A stretch of DNA of 64,000 nucleotides from Cunninghamia lanceolata (Eukaryota > Streptophyta > Pinopsida > Cupressales > Cupressaceae). The DNA lies in the NCBI GenBank assembly GCA_027924645.1, contig BSBN01001362.1, positions 2,138,501-2,202,500 on the forward strand, written 5' to 3'. The translations under genes were made by a program, and so were the position numbers. Below the pieces are notes generated by a model. The model made no database searches, was not told where the DNA came from, and worked only from the letters and a program-made list of their open reading frames with translations. Every line of letters begins with the position of its first letter. Position 1 is the first letter of the stretch. Positions 26,157 through 36,360 of this stretch are shown piece after piece.

Positions 26157-27338
26157 TTAATTTTTGGAAGGAATATCAGCACCAGAGTCTGGTGCGGATC
26201 CATCCCCTACATTCTCTGTACTTTTCTTCACCCAAATCTTGTTCATCTCACTTTGAACTTCATTCGCATTCACTTTTTGTTTTCCCTTATCTTGATTCTG
26301 ATTATGATGTACCGGACCTCTTTTGTCCTGATTCTTGCTTCTACAGAATTTTGCAATATGACCGGATCTATTGCAAATTTGGCAAATAACATTTCTTTGC
26401 ATATTTGATTGATATCGTCTTGATCTACATTGATTAGCCATATGACCCATTCTATTGCATGCAAAGCATCTACCATTGAATGAATTGTTCATTTGCATAT
26501 TTTTGCATTCATGAGATTTGTGACCATACCTTTTGCAGTTGAAACACTGTTTGGAGAAGGATATATTAGTCTGATTCATTCTCTTTTTGCACTGATTAGT
26601 TTTATGACCAAAGTTATTGCAGTTGTGGCAGTATCCATTGAAGGATGGATATCTTTGAGCATTAGACTACCTTACCGGAGGTCTTCTAGGCCTGTTCCTT
26701 GGATTTTCTGATCCAAAACTCTTCTGACCAGATTCGGAGCTTTCACCTTTTTCGTACCCCAGACCACACTTGTCATCTACCCTCTTTTGGCTTTCAAGAA
26801 GAACTTCAAGTTGAGTAGAGCTTATCTTGAATTTCTCTTTGTATTCATTTGTTGTTTGAAGATTCCTTTTAAGAGAGACAATTTGATCCTCAAGTTTTTC
26901 TTCATTATCTTTAGCATCTTCAAGATCAGATTCAAGATGTCTGATTATTCTATCCATCTTGTGGCAGTCTTCTAATTTTTCCTTGAGAGATTGTTTTAGA
27001 TCATCTTCAAATTTTCTTCTTTCTTCAATTTCTTGGGTGAACTTCATAACTCCTGATTCCATTTCATGTCTTACCATGATGATTTCTTTTGATAACTTTT
27101 CACATAACTTGGTTTTCTCTTTCAGATCTCCATTTGTATCATTGGCTTCACCTTGACTTGCCAATTGCTGAAGTAGCTCCTTTCCCTTTTTCATAAAGAG
27201 ACTCAGTTTCTCTTTTAGTTCTTTTATGAAATCATCAGCCTGTTTGAGTCTTTCCTTCAATTCATTAACTTCAGAGTTTGACTGCTCAAGATCATCAAAG
27301 GCAGACTTAAGTTGCTCCCTTATACCATACACATCCAT
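26157..27338 (-). pseudogene. E3 capsid-like protein: coiled coil plus four CCHC zinc knuckles
   Basis: The frame starts 65 bp after the primer site (MDVYGIREQLKSAFDDLEQ) and is open for 223 codons to a TAG at 26667. It continues in frame to 26157, about 394 codons in all. Residues 1-190 are heptad-rich Lys/Glu/Leu, a strong coiled coil. An Arg/Pro-rich hinge follows, then four C-x2-C-x4-H-x4-C knuckles: CHNCNNFGHKTNQC, CFNCKRYGHKSHEC, CFACNRMGHMANQC and CQICNRSGHIAKFC. The tail is Asn/Lys/Gln-rich. Zinc knuckles bind element RNA in the virus-like particle. The UBN2 capsid domain of E1 and E6 is absent, the coiled coil taking its place. Only one nonsense change breaks it. Confidence 0.85.
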
Positions 27339-27389
27339 TTGAATTCCCAGATCTTCCTCAAGCTGTTAGGCTCTGTTGGGAGGAACTTG

Positions 27390-27401
27390 GCTCTTATACC
27401 A
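27390..27401 (-). other. E3 primer-binding site (initiator Met tRNA)
   Basis: TGGTATAAGAGC on the minus strand, two bases inside the 5' LTR, differs from the copia consensus TGGTATCAGAGC by one base. It fixes the element's orientation as minus. Confidence 0.88.
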
Positions 27402-27403
27402 AT

Positions 27404-28497
27404 TGTTGATAACTGAGAGGGGGGTGAATCAGTTATCCTAATATTTCAACTTTCTGTGCTTTCTTAACAGTTAATGCAACATCAGATCAAATAAGCAAGC
27501 ATAATCATGAAATAGAAATAACACCAATACATATGACAAAATGATTTTGACGTGGAAACCCTGTTAAGGGAAAAACCACGGGGTGATTAACCCAAGATAT
27601 TATTCTCTGTTAGAAGAATAGAAGATACAAAATGGCACTTGCCAATTAGGGCTCACTGCCCGAGCACACTGCTCACAAGAGGCTCACTGCCTACAAAAGA
27701 CTTACTATCTACAAGAAGAAAACTTGAATTGATGAGAAGCATCCACACATGTTGAAGTTTAGTTCCGGTTAAGCTCAATAGACTGATCTTCTGCACTTCA
27801 TTCTTACTATATTTAAGTGTTGTTGTCCTCTTACATTCCGAACCTATTTTTCTGCATTTTATACTATTCTTTTGATTTTATTCGCACTTCCAAAATATAC
27901 ACCACACACACCTTCACATCTAAATCCATCTTGTATATATATCCGCACAAGTGATTTCAACACTTTTCTAGTCGGCATCCAGAATAGTCAATATTATCTC
28001 AAACTCTAGTCTGTTGGCTGAATCCTTGCATACCAAGTAATGCGGATCAAGAATATTATTGTAGAAGTCTTCAATCATGTCGGCCAATCATGAATGATAC
28101 CTCAAGAAACTTAGTCATTAGCAATATCTCTTCCGGATTCGGGTCTGACACTCTGCCGGTACAATTCTTCCTCTATCTACTCTATCAAATAGGAACCCAA
28201 CACTCAAGTGCTCATATCTCTTCACCCTTCCATCACCGGAGGCTAAATCCTTGGAATCTATTAGTCAAGGTACTCCTCTTGACTTCCCCAAATCCACACT
28301 TTACTGAAATACTTGCTCTGAGAGATCCAGACCTGACTATCGGACCTTGCTAACTGCTCTATTCTTGCTTACTGGATCATAACACTTCTTCAATCTGACT
28401 TCCGGTAAAGACTCATCATGTCTTGCGGATGTGTGAGATAACCTTTGTTGCCATCAATGACAACATTCATGAATCCATATAGTGTCTCTTGCCAACA
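27404..28497 (-). repeat. E3 5' LTR
   Basis: It matches 21187-22281 throughout; scattered substitutions such as ACCATAGGG/ACCACGGGG and CGGCTGAATC/TGGCTGAATC are seen. The ends are TGTTGGC and ATCAACA on the coding strand. It is followed by the ATAAC duplication at 28498-28502. Confidence 0.93.
27856..27863 (-). promoter_or_regulatory. Putative TATA box of E3 5' LTR
   Basis: On the coding strand TATAAAAT lies ~450 bp upstream of the LTR end. The counterpart in the 3' LTR is TATAAAT (21641-21647). The position fits an LTR promoter, but the start site cannot be fixed from sequence. Confidence 0.4.
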
Positions 28498-29960
28498 ATA
28501 ACATTATCTTCTTAGAAAGTAACTTGCTCTTTGAGGTAAGAGCATGCTTAGGTACCTAAAATGCATGACCATTAGAACTCAAAATAATATCTCTCTTTGC
28601 AACCTATAACTTTTATAGATGTAGAAACCAATGGTGTAGATATTGCAGACCTTTTTGCAACCCATAACTTCTCGACAAGTTTTGTAGGTAGAAACGAGCT
28701 ATTGCACTAAATGTATGTGTATGCATCAAGTTGAAAGAGAGTACCAACTCAAACCCCCTTCATGATTACCATATCTCCTCAAAACATCTTGCACCCTCCA
28801 TTACCAAAGACAATCTCCACTCCTACATCATTCATTTTATTAATAAATAACAAGTTTTGTGCCAATCCAGGGATGTGCAAAACTCTTCACATACCCTTGA
28901 TTCTCCCATCAAAGAAGTTGATCTTAACACTCCCATGCCCAACAATACTAAGGTATGAGTTTTTATCAAGATATACCTTCCCACTAGCAAATCTCTCATA
29001 GTCTAAAAACTACTCTTGATGGGGAGTCATATGGAAAGATTCTCTAGAGTCAAGCATCTATGCATCTTCACATGCATATGTAGTCAAGGTCAAGGCTGAA
29101 AAAATTGCATCACTTGCATCCTCTTCAGAAGATCTATCAGAATCATCATTAGGTTCACCTTTTTTTTTATTCTTTTCTCCCCTTGTAGTCTCTTCTAAAA
29201 TGACTCATCAAGTGCCATAGTTCCATCACTTTTCCTTGGACTTTTACTAGGAGACTTATATCTCCCATGAGATTTATATATTCTTGTATCCTTCCTCTTG
29301 TCCTTCTTCTTTACTTTCTCCTTCAATCTTCCATGAACAACCAAGGCCTCCTTGGTAGATCAGAAGCTTTCTACCTCATCTCCTTTGAGAATAAAGCAGT
29401 CACATCGAGCACCAATTTCTTTGTAGTGCTTCCAATGGTCATTACCAAGTTATCCCATAACTTAAGAAAAAATAGAGAAAGATCATGCATTGATCCTCCT
29501 CCTCCATCTTTACTCCTATAGAGTGTAACTAGGTTAAAATCATATTAAATGCATTTAGATGTTCAACCATGGAATCGCCATCACTCATCCTCAAAGTGTA
29601 CAACTTCTTCCACTAAAAATTTAATTAACTAGAGACTTATCCTCATACAAATATCTCAACTTTTTCTAGAGGGCTTGACAAAAGATTCTTCACAAACATT
29701 CAATTTAACATAGAATTTTCCAAGCAAATTCTGATAAGGCTTCTCACCTTTATGTCCAATACTACCCAATCTTCCAATGGCATTACAAAGGGTTTGGATC
29801 CAAATACAACAACCCACAAATCTCAATCTATGAACAAATCTTTTATCTTGAGCTTCCACAACTCAAAGTTAGTGTCACTAAATCTTTCCATCTCCATTTT
29901 AGATGTGATTACCATCTTCCTTGAAACAATACTTTCTTGACACATTCTCCCACAAAATCA
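28498..29960 (-). pseudogene. E5 gag-protease-pre-integrase remnant
   Basis: Read on the minus strand: MEMERFSDTNFELWKLKIKD (about 29895-29840) is the gag N-terminus; LRMSDGDSMVEHLNAFNMI (about 29595-29535) is the UBN2 region. A Lys-rich tail and MLDSRESFHMTPHQE (about 29065-29020) follow; in this protease block the Asp-Ser-Gly triad appears as Asp-Ser-Arg. Then come FASGKVYLDKNSYLSIVGHG, VLHIPGLAQNLLFINKMNDV, and KSKLLSKKIML just before E3. Many stops and shifts occur, several in each domain. It is an old fragment with no coding function. Confidence 0.85.
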
Positions 29961-30000
29961 AAAAACTTTTTTTCTACCACCTAGGACTTGAGTTAATTAG

Positions 30001-30012
30001 GCTTTAATACCA
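30001..30012 (-). other. E5 primer-binding site (initiator Met tRNA)
   Basis: TGGTATTAAAGC on the minus strand, directly inside the LTR, is two bases from the copia consensus TGGTATCAGAGC and would pair with initiator-Met tRNA. Confidence 0.8.
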
Positions 30013-30014
30013 AA

Positions 30015-30879
30015 TGAAAGAAAGGTAGGGTGAAAAATGTTTCTATAAATGAGAGGAGAATGTATATAAAATATGATCTAAAACATTTCATGAAAGAATA
30101 CACACAAAAAACATACAACCATAACACAATGATACACATGGGGAAAATCCTTTCACGAGAAAAACCCCACTCTAAACACAAAATAATTGTAATATCAACA
30201 ATAAATGTTGTAGTACAATATCCAAGCACATTCCCTTATAGGAGTATCACCAACATTAAATTGTAGTAGCCTAACAATACCTACACATTCACTATGTATA
30301 CTTTAATCCAAACACCCAATAAATAGATTAAGCACAAATATAAAACCATCTAATGGATTTAGAAAATCATGTACTAACATGCAAGAGGTATGGTGCCCAA
30401 AATCTCATGGCACAAATTCCAGTGCCAAAGACCAAGATGGGTCTCTGGCGAAGTTTAGAAGATTCTCTTATAACTTGTCATAGTGTGTCATAACTTGTCA
30501 TAGTTGAACATCCAACTTAAGCACTCCATTTTGTCTCCACTATCCATTAAAAGATACGTTATGACATGTGTCATAATTTATCATAATATTGGTCAAGATT
30601 CCAATGTAACGCCCCCTCTTACATGCTCTTACACATCATAAAATCTATCATAAGTAACTCCCACATCTTACAATGTCATAAGATGCTCTTACACATCATA
30701 ATTACATTAGATGCTCTTACAACTTCTTACACATATCTTAAGATAGCCAACATATGGCTATTAATGCCATGTCATAGTAGGATTCCCTTTTTTCCATGTA
30801 AGGACAAAATAATAAATAAATAGAAATGATTAATAAATATGAAATATTGGGATGCAAGGTTGATATGCCTTTCCCAACA
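30015..30879 (-). repeat. E5 5' LTR (single copy in window)
   Basis: On the coding strand it starts TGTTGGGAAAGGCATATC and ends CTACCTTTCTTTCA, about 865 bp. The start resembles the E1 and E2 LTR starts (TGTTGGGAA). It has repeated GTAAGAGCATCT-type words also present in the E1 LTR (about 10072-10082). The partner LTR is not in the window. Confidence 0.8.
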
Positions 30880-31119
30880 TTTGCAATGAATACTTTCCTC
30901 AATATATAAGGGGCCATAATAATTATCTTTTGGAATATCTTCATTAGAAAAAAGTAATCAATAGTGGCATAGAAGAAGGTACATAGCATCAACATTACCC
31001 ACAAAAAACATGATCATCATAATTCATATCCTCAATAGCAAGATCTTGCCTCTATATTGTTGGATTTTTTTAGAAATGGATTTGTAAAGATTTGTAAATT
31101 ACTATTAGCAAGTTAATGA

Positions 31120-32476
31120 TGTTGCAAATATGTGCCTATGATGTGTTGTCATTGATGTCAACATATCCCTTTGTCAGAAACAGAGGAAACAATGCAGATC
31201 AGTGAAGTAGATTGCTCTACATTTCTAGAGGAATGAAGATCAAAGTACGTGGTCCATTTGGCTGTGTAGAGGATTGTCTAGAGTAGCTCCAGTTAAGATT
31301 TGAGAGGTCTGCATGAAGATTTGAAGAAGCTATGGCCATCTGAGTAGAACTAAGTTTTACAGTGTTCAGAAGAGAGAGAGTGACAGGAAATTGGTCTGGA
31401 TTTCTCTGTAATGAAAACTTATGATCTGCGGATCTAGAGGCATGTTTGGGAAGTCAGTGTGTATCCTCAACTCAAGTGGTTCATGGTTTGGAGGTCTGCA
31501 AGCAATCTTTCTAGTGTGATAGTCATGGTAAACAATGTTCTTGAGATACCGGATGAAAATGCAAGTGATTCTGATGATTTGGAGTAGTACGGATGTTATT
31601 GTTGAATTTAATGTGCTTGTGGAGGTCTATGGATCGTGTTCCTACTGTGTTGGAGGTCCGCATTGAAGATTAAGCTCATTGTTGAAGATTTTTTCCTTGG
31701 TGTTGCTGTTCTTCCTAGTCTTGGCTGACCGAATGATTCAAGCATATTGTAGATGATCTAAGAGAAATTCTCTAGAGCATAGCGTGTTGATCGAAGAAGA
31801 TTCAAGTCCTAGATATGTTTGGCCGATAGTACAATGATCCGCATTGAGTCAAGACAACCTTGATGTTCATTCCAAGGTTGATGAAGCGTATAAATACTTG
31901 TGGATGAGTTGTGGAAAGTTGTCCTTGTGCGAAAATGATAAAATCATAAGAAAGGTACAGAGGCAAAGTAGAGAAAAGGAGAAGTAGAAGAACAAGAGTA
32001 GTAGAGGATGAAGAGTTAGTGAAGAAGTGTTTGGGGCAGAGTAGAAGTTTTGTAAGCTATCAATGGGACTGAACCAGGTATGAAGAAGATGTTATTTCTC
32101 AGTTCATTCTTTCTATATTAAATATAAAATCTTGTAGGCAGTGAGCCTCCTGTAGGCAATGAGCCTCTTTGAGCAGTGAGGTCTGGGAAGTGCGCCCAAA
32201 GGCAAGTGCCTTCCCATTTATTTTAAGTACTTTTAACATGGTACGAATCTTGTGGGTTAACCCCCACCATGGTTTTCCCTTAACCGGGTTTCCACATTAA
32301 AAATCTTGGTATCAATTGTGTTAATTATGTTTCTGCTCATGTGTTGTTGATTCATGCTTTAATCTTTATATAATTAATCTATTTGTAAGTTTTGAAAGAA
32401 GATTAAAAGAAGAAAAGGTTAAAGTTGTGGGACAACTGATTCACCCCCCTCTCAGTTGTTCGACCTAATTCCAATA
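31120..32476 (+). repeat. E6 5' LTR
   Basis: It starts TGTTGCAAATATGTGCC and ends CCTAATTCCAATA (CAACA in the 3' copy). It aligns with 53951-55307 over its full length. Near the end it carries TGGTTTTCCCTTAACC and CCCCCTCTCAGTTGT, words also found (complemented) in the E3 LTR. Confidence 0.93.
31889..31896 (+). promoter_or_regulatory. Putative TATA box of E6 5' LTR
   Basis: TATAAATA in GAAGCGTATAAATACTTG is conserved exactly in the 3' LTR at 54719-54726, about 590 bases before the LTR end. It is the best TATA match in the LTR and probably marks the U3 promoter. Confidence 0.55.
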
Positions 32477-32478
32477 AT

Positions 32479-32490
32479 TGGTATCAGAGC
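32479..32490 (+). other. E6 primer-binding site (initiator Met tRNA)
   Basis: TGGTATCAGAGC matches the plant copia primer site exactly, two bases after the 5' LTR. Confidence 0.92.
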
Positions 32491-32532
32491 TAATTCCTCT
32501 AAAAGAAGCTTGACCACTTAAGGAGATCCAAT

Positions 32533-33474
32533 ATGTCAACTTACAAGAAGGAAAGTCTAAGATTTGATGGAACAAATTACTCCCTTTGGAAGGTGTGCAT
32601 GCAGTGTCATTTGCAATGTATGGGTGATGCCTTTTGGTTGATAACTAAGGATGAGTATAAGATTCCAAAGAAAGGCCCTTCAACTCTAGACGAACTCAAG
32701 GAAGCTGAATACAATATTCGAGCTAAAGAAGCATTGTTGAGTGCCCTGACTGATACAAAAATGACAAATGTCCTAGAATTGAAAACTACTCATGAAATTT
32801 GGAAAAAGTTGGAAACTCTGTATGAAGGTGATAAATATGTCAAATGTGCCAAGATACAGAGCCTAAAGGGTAAATACAAAAGGTTGATGATGAGTGAAGA
32901 TGAAAAAATTACTTCCTACATGTAGAAGGTGAATGAACTTGTGACCGGTATCAGGAATGTTGGTGGAATATTGGAAGAATCATAGATTGTTGCCAAAGTG
33001 CTCAGATCCTTACCTGCGGCATATAAGCATAAAGTTGTTGCCATTGAAGAGATCAGGATTGTGACAAGTGTTACAAGGGATCAGTTGATTAGTAAGCTTT
33101 CAGCATTTGAAATGGGTGAGTTTGGTGATTCTCTTCCTAAGTCTAAATCTGCATTTAAGGCTAGTGTTTATGGAAAACAAAGATATGATCTGAGTGAAAG
33201 CTCTTTAGGAAGATCAAATAGATTTGAGAAGGCAAGGAAGGATCTCGAAGATGATGAAATTGAGGCTACAGAACTTGAAGCTCTTATTGCCAAAAGATTG
33301 CCAAGAGGATCCAGTAAGTATGAAGGAAAGTTGCCTTTCAAATGATTTGCTTGTAATAAAATTGGTCATTTTGCCTCAAGGTGTCTGGAGAGGGTTTCAA
33401 AACCAAACCCTAACAGATCAAGAGCTCAGAAGAAATGTTACTATGTCCAAGAAGCTAAAGAAGGTGTCACTAAT
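32533..33474 (+). pseudogene. E6 gag (UBN2-type capsid with CCHC knuckle), three nonsense changes
   Basis: One frame runs from ATG 32533 (MSTYKKESLRFDGTNYSLWK) to the transposon junction at 33474, broken only by stops at 32923 (TAG), 32983 (TAG) and 33343 (TGA). Motifs: IWKKLETLYEGDKYVKCAKI and LKGKYKRLMMSEDEKITSYM (UBN2 region), LRSLPAAYKHKVVAIEE, and zinc knuckle FACNKIGHFASRC. The third stop falls exactly where the first Cys of the knuckle is expected. After CYYVQEAKEGVTN the DNA transposon begins, and the frame resumes at 50405. The product would have been the RNA-packaging capsid. Confidence 0.9.
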
Positions 33475-33506
33475 GGGTAAGTGCAAAAAGATAGGGAGCC
33501 AAAAAG
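33475..33506 (+). repeat. Left terminal inverted repeat of the DNA transposon
   Basis: It starts GGGTAAGTGCAAAAAGATAG and matches the complement of 50369-50400 at 29 of 32 positions. It is preceded by the TAAT duplication at 33471-33474. Confidence 0.9.
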
Positions 33507-33540
33507 TGGCCAAATTATTTTCAAAAAAAAATAATACAAA

Positions 33541-33646
33541 ATGTGGGTGCATTATAATGCGCTCACATTATGGTTTGGTAATGACGAGCCTAAGGCTCAT
33601 CAAAACCAAACCATAACGCTCTCGTGTTATAACGCGAGTGCGTTAT
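33541..33646. repeat. Left subterminal palindromes centred on TTATAA
   Basis: Three nested structures occur. 33541-33568 is an imperfect palindrome around GTGCATTATAATGCGC. 33566-33616 is a hairpin with arms ATGGTTTGGT and ACCAAACCAT around GAGCCTAAGGCTC. 33613-33646 is a palindrome ATAACGCTCTC...GAGTGCGTTAT around GTTATAAC. Similar palindromes recur at 45084-45140 and 49378-49516, so they are a property of this element. Confidence 0.85.
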
Positions 33647-33794
33647 CACCTATTATAAATTAAAAAAAAACTCATCTCATTTCATTTCATTTCTTTTTTC
33701 TCCACTATTCCCACAGTCTACAAACCCTAAAAAGCGCACTCACGTTTTGGATTCCTCAATTCAACACAAAAACCTTATTGATTCATCGCCAAAA

Positions 33795-35861
33795 TGCCGC
33801 CACGACGTCTGGCATGCCAAAGGAGTGAGTTTATTTATCTTTTTATTTGAATTTTCTTCTAAATAGGTAGGTTTGAGTTGTTTTTTGATGTGTATTTTGT
33901 TAATTGTCAAGAAATGTTAATGCACCTCTTCCTCCTCAAAATCCACAAAACCCTACGGAACAACAACCTCCTCCATCCATTCCTCGACATACCCCTAGAA
34001 CACAAGAAAATATAATGGGGCAAATTGAAAACAACAAAAAAGAAATTGAAGATATAATTGCAAGGTTGAAAGATCCTTCCACTTAACCCTTGCATAGGTC
34101 CACGCTTGCTAAATCTCTTCAGTCTATGTTATTAAATGTAGATTCAATTAGCAAGCAAATAACTAGTTGGATGGATAAGAGGAGAGAGTTTAGAGATTAT
34201 TATGTAGACAAGTTGTCATACCAAGATGTGAAAAAATTACAAATTATAAAATTAGACTTGTGTTGGATTTTCACAAACCCACAAACAAATCAACCACCAC
34301 CCATTACATGCAGGAGGTTCCCTATCCATTGGTGCAACAACCAAGTGATAAGGGACAATTTTGGGCAGAGGTGGTGGATGGTTTTTGACCATCCTCCATG
34401 CAATAATAATGAGGTTCCACAATAATTTTTGAGGAAACTCTACTATGAGTTTGTCCTCAATAAAGTGCCAAACTATTTTGATATGCGGGACATCCAGGGT
34501 AGAGGTGGGGGGTCAGCACAAGATAGACCAGGGGCACATCTTGACCCACAGTGGGTAGTGAGACGAGTAATCAATAGACCAGCCCATGAGCATGTTTCTA
34601 TCCCTTCCATTGTGCAGGAGAGTGTTGAGGTCGATACACTTCAGTCCATTAGTGCATTGACCCAGAGCATCATAGAGCATGCCAGTCCTGCAGCACATAG
34701 TGGGTTGGGAGATAGTGCAAGGAGTAGGGTCCCACCCCAATTTGTCAGACTTGCAGATCAGCCTGTGGTTATGACCCCATGGATAGTCAGGACGCAGGTG
34801 CACAGGCTGCATCTGTAGCTGAGCAGATGGTGATGACAGATACCCTCCTGAGTGAGACTTTCAGCCTTGATACTCAAGTAAATATTAGCAAGTTTATTGA
34901 ATTTAATTTATTAAATTTTATTTTTGAAATGCAAGATTAACTAATTTAGTTTGATGATTTTAATGAAATTTTAGGGTCATAGCGTTGATGTAGTTTTCAG
35001 TGGTTCTCCACCTGCATATTACACTAGATCATCTACTATCGTGGTATGTAACTAGTAAACAATTATAAATATTACATGTGAATAGCATCATTATATGAAT
35101 GGTATTCTAATATCTAATTTTGGATGTTGAATAGGTTAATATTGGAGATTTCACGGCAACACCTGCCAACTGTGGTGGACTTCAAAGCTTCATGGAGGTA
35201 ATACAATAAATAGTTTAATGAATGAATTGTACTTACTAGATTTTTGTATGTGACTTGTGTGCTTTATTGTGTGTACTTGCATGTTTAGATGAACGTGTGT
35301 GTATGTTAGGAGCCATGATTTGCATCACTATTATAGTTTTTGTAATTGAATAATGTTATTTTATTTCCAGATGATGCAGGCTGCGGAGACACCTCCTGAT
35401 GTTCATAGGGCAAGGGAGCATGGTGTGACCTTTGCAATTCATAGCTCCATGGCATTGATAGGGGTATGAGGCAGATTAGTAAATTTCAATTTACATTCAT
35501 TGTTATAGTTGTCTATTTTTGAAAAATCAAAAGATTATTGATTTGAAGTTTAATTTCTATCTGGATGGTTTCTATAGGACATGACATCACCACGGCCTAT
35601 TCTTGCTACTAAGGCAAGTGAGGAGATAGGTTATATGGTAGCAGTAAATGATTATTTTGTTAAATGTTTCATTTTTTATAACATGTAATTTCTATATATT
35701 AATGTCTATACTTTTTATTGTAACAACTAAAGATGCAGGAAGAACTAAATAGGAGGAGTAGCCCTCGGGTTCATAGTAGACCACCCACATGCACGTCTCC
35801 ATCCCCTAGAATATCAAAGGTTGCCCGTGATCTATTCTCTTCACCAGCCAGAGGGGAATGA
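33795..35861 (+). pseudogene. Transposon companion gene, multi-exon, family unknown
   Basis: A CT/A-rich leader precedes ATG 33795 (MPPRRLACQR), followed by GTGAGT. The link to the next exon needs a one-base correction, so exon 1 is tentative. The main exon (about 33909-34877) encodes a Pro/Gln-rich N-terminus, a short Glu/Lys helix, then SWMDKRREFRDYYVDKLSYQ and FGQRWWMVFDHPP. It has in-frame TAA at 34084 and 34423 and a one-base shift near 34777. Exons 34975-35043, 35135-35197, 35371-35463, 35578-35637 and 35739-35861 are all flanked by AG/GT, all multiples of three, and all open. The C-terminus is Ser/Arg/Pro-rich and ends at TGA 35861. Five consecutive phase-0 introns make this a real, recently coding gene. 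I recognise no domain. Its place beside a transposase gene suggests a DNA-binding or accessory role (inference). Confidence 0.75.
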
Positions 35862-36360
35862 CTTTTTATTATGTTCCTTTGTTGTATGACTATATGGCAT
35901 TTGTGGACATATATTTTGTATTGTATATAGTTGACATTGTATGCCTATATGGAATTCTTGTAACCCTATATGGCTATTTTGTATATATGTTATACTTATA
36001 TCGACATATATTGATTTATGCCTATATGGATATTTGGTTAATACAAATCTTTTTTATTGATGGCGTCCATACTTGCATTATAAATCCATGTTTGAATGGA
36101 TATTTGTAGATGGCTACTTCAAATATTTAAAGTCCAATTGTATTACATAGGATGTTTGTTGATCCAATAAGCTAGTTATTGTTATTCAAGTATCACCTAA
36201 ACCTCATTTTGGAACTAAAAGATAAAAGTTGTACTTAAAAAAAAATGAATCATCATGTTGAACAGAAAATATTAATATTCTTTATGAGTAGCATACAATG
36301 TCAACTATATGCAATACAAAAAAATGAATCATCATGTTATTCTTTATGTTTGAGATCCTA
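35862..36360. other. AT-rich region after the companion gene
   Basis: This is probably the 3' untranslated and flanking DNA of the companion gene. It is rich in TATATGG and TTGTATA words. The open frame at 35858-36109 is Tyr/Leu-rich, overlaps the companion gene's stop and looks spurious. Confidence 0.4.

Larger units (their letters stand above)
21187..28497 (-). mobile_element. E3: complete non-autonomous LTR retrotransposon with extra ORF and no pol
   Basis: Reading on the minus strand: 5' LTR (28497-27404), primer site, capsid-like frame with coiled coil and four zinc knuckles (27338-26157), spacer, long extra frame (25688-22510), purine-rich stretch, polypurine tract, 3' LTR (22281-21187). 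LTRs are 1094 and 1095 bp and the 5-bp duplication ATAAC is intact. No protease, integrase, RT or RNase H motif is present, so it needs a helper. The sequence before its 3' LTR (TTGCCATCAATGCCAAAGGG) nearly equals that before the E6 3' LTR, and both LTRs share the ATGGTTTTTCCCTTAAC-type motif. An E6-like copia element is the likely helper. Confidence 0.9.
28498..30879 (-). mobile_element. E5: 5' part of a minus-strand Tnt1-like copia element
   Basis: The coding-strand order from the right is LTR (30879-30015), primer site (30012-30001), gag, protease, first half of GAG-pre-integrase, then E3. The pre-integrase continues at 21186-21089. E5 is closely related to E1 (shared motif order and wording in gag and protease) but lies in the opposite orientation. 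Integrase core, RT, RNase H and the 3' LTR are missing from the window. E5 was present before E3 inserted into it. Confidence 0.88.

Noticed and set aside
33468..33472. CACTA motif at the left transposon border, suggesting a CACTA element
   Set aside because: It is part of the E6 gag frame (coding for GVTN), the other end has no TAGTG, and the inverted repeats begin at GGGTAAG.
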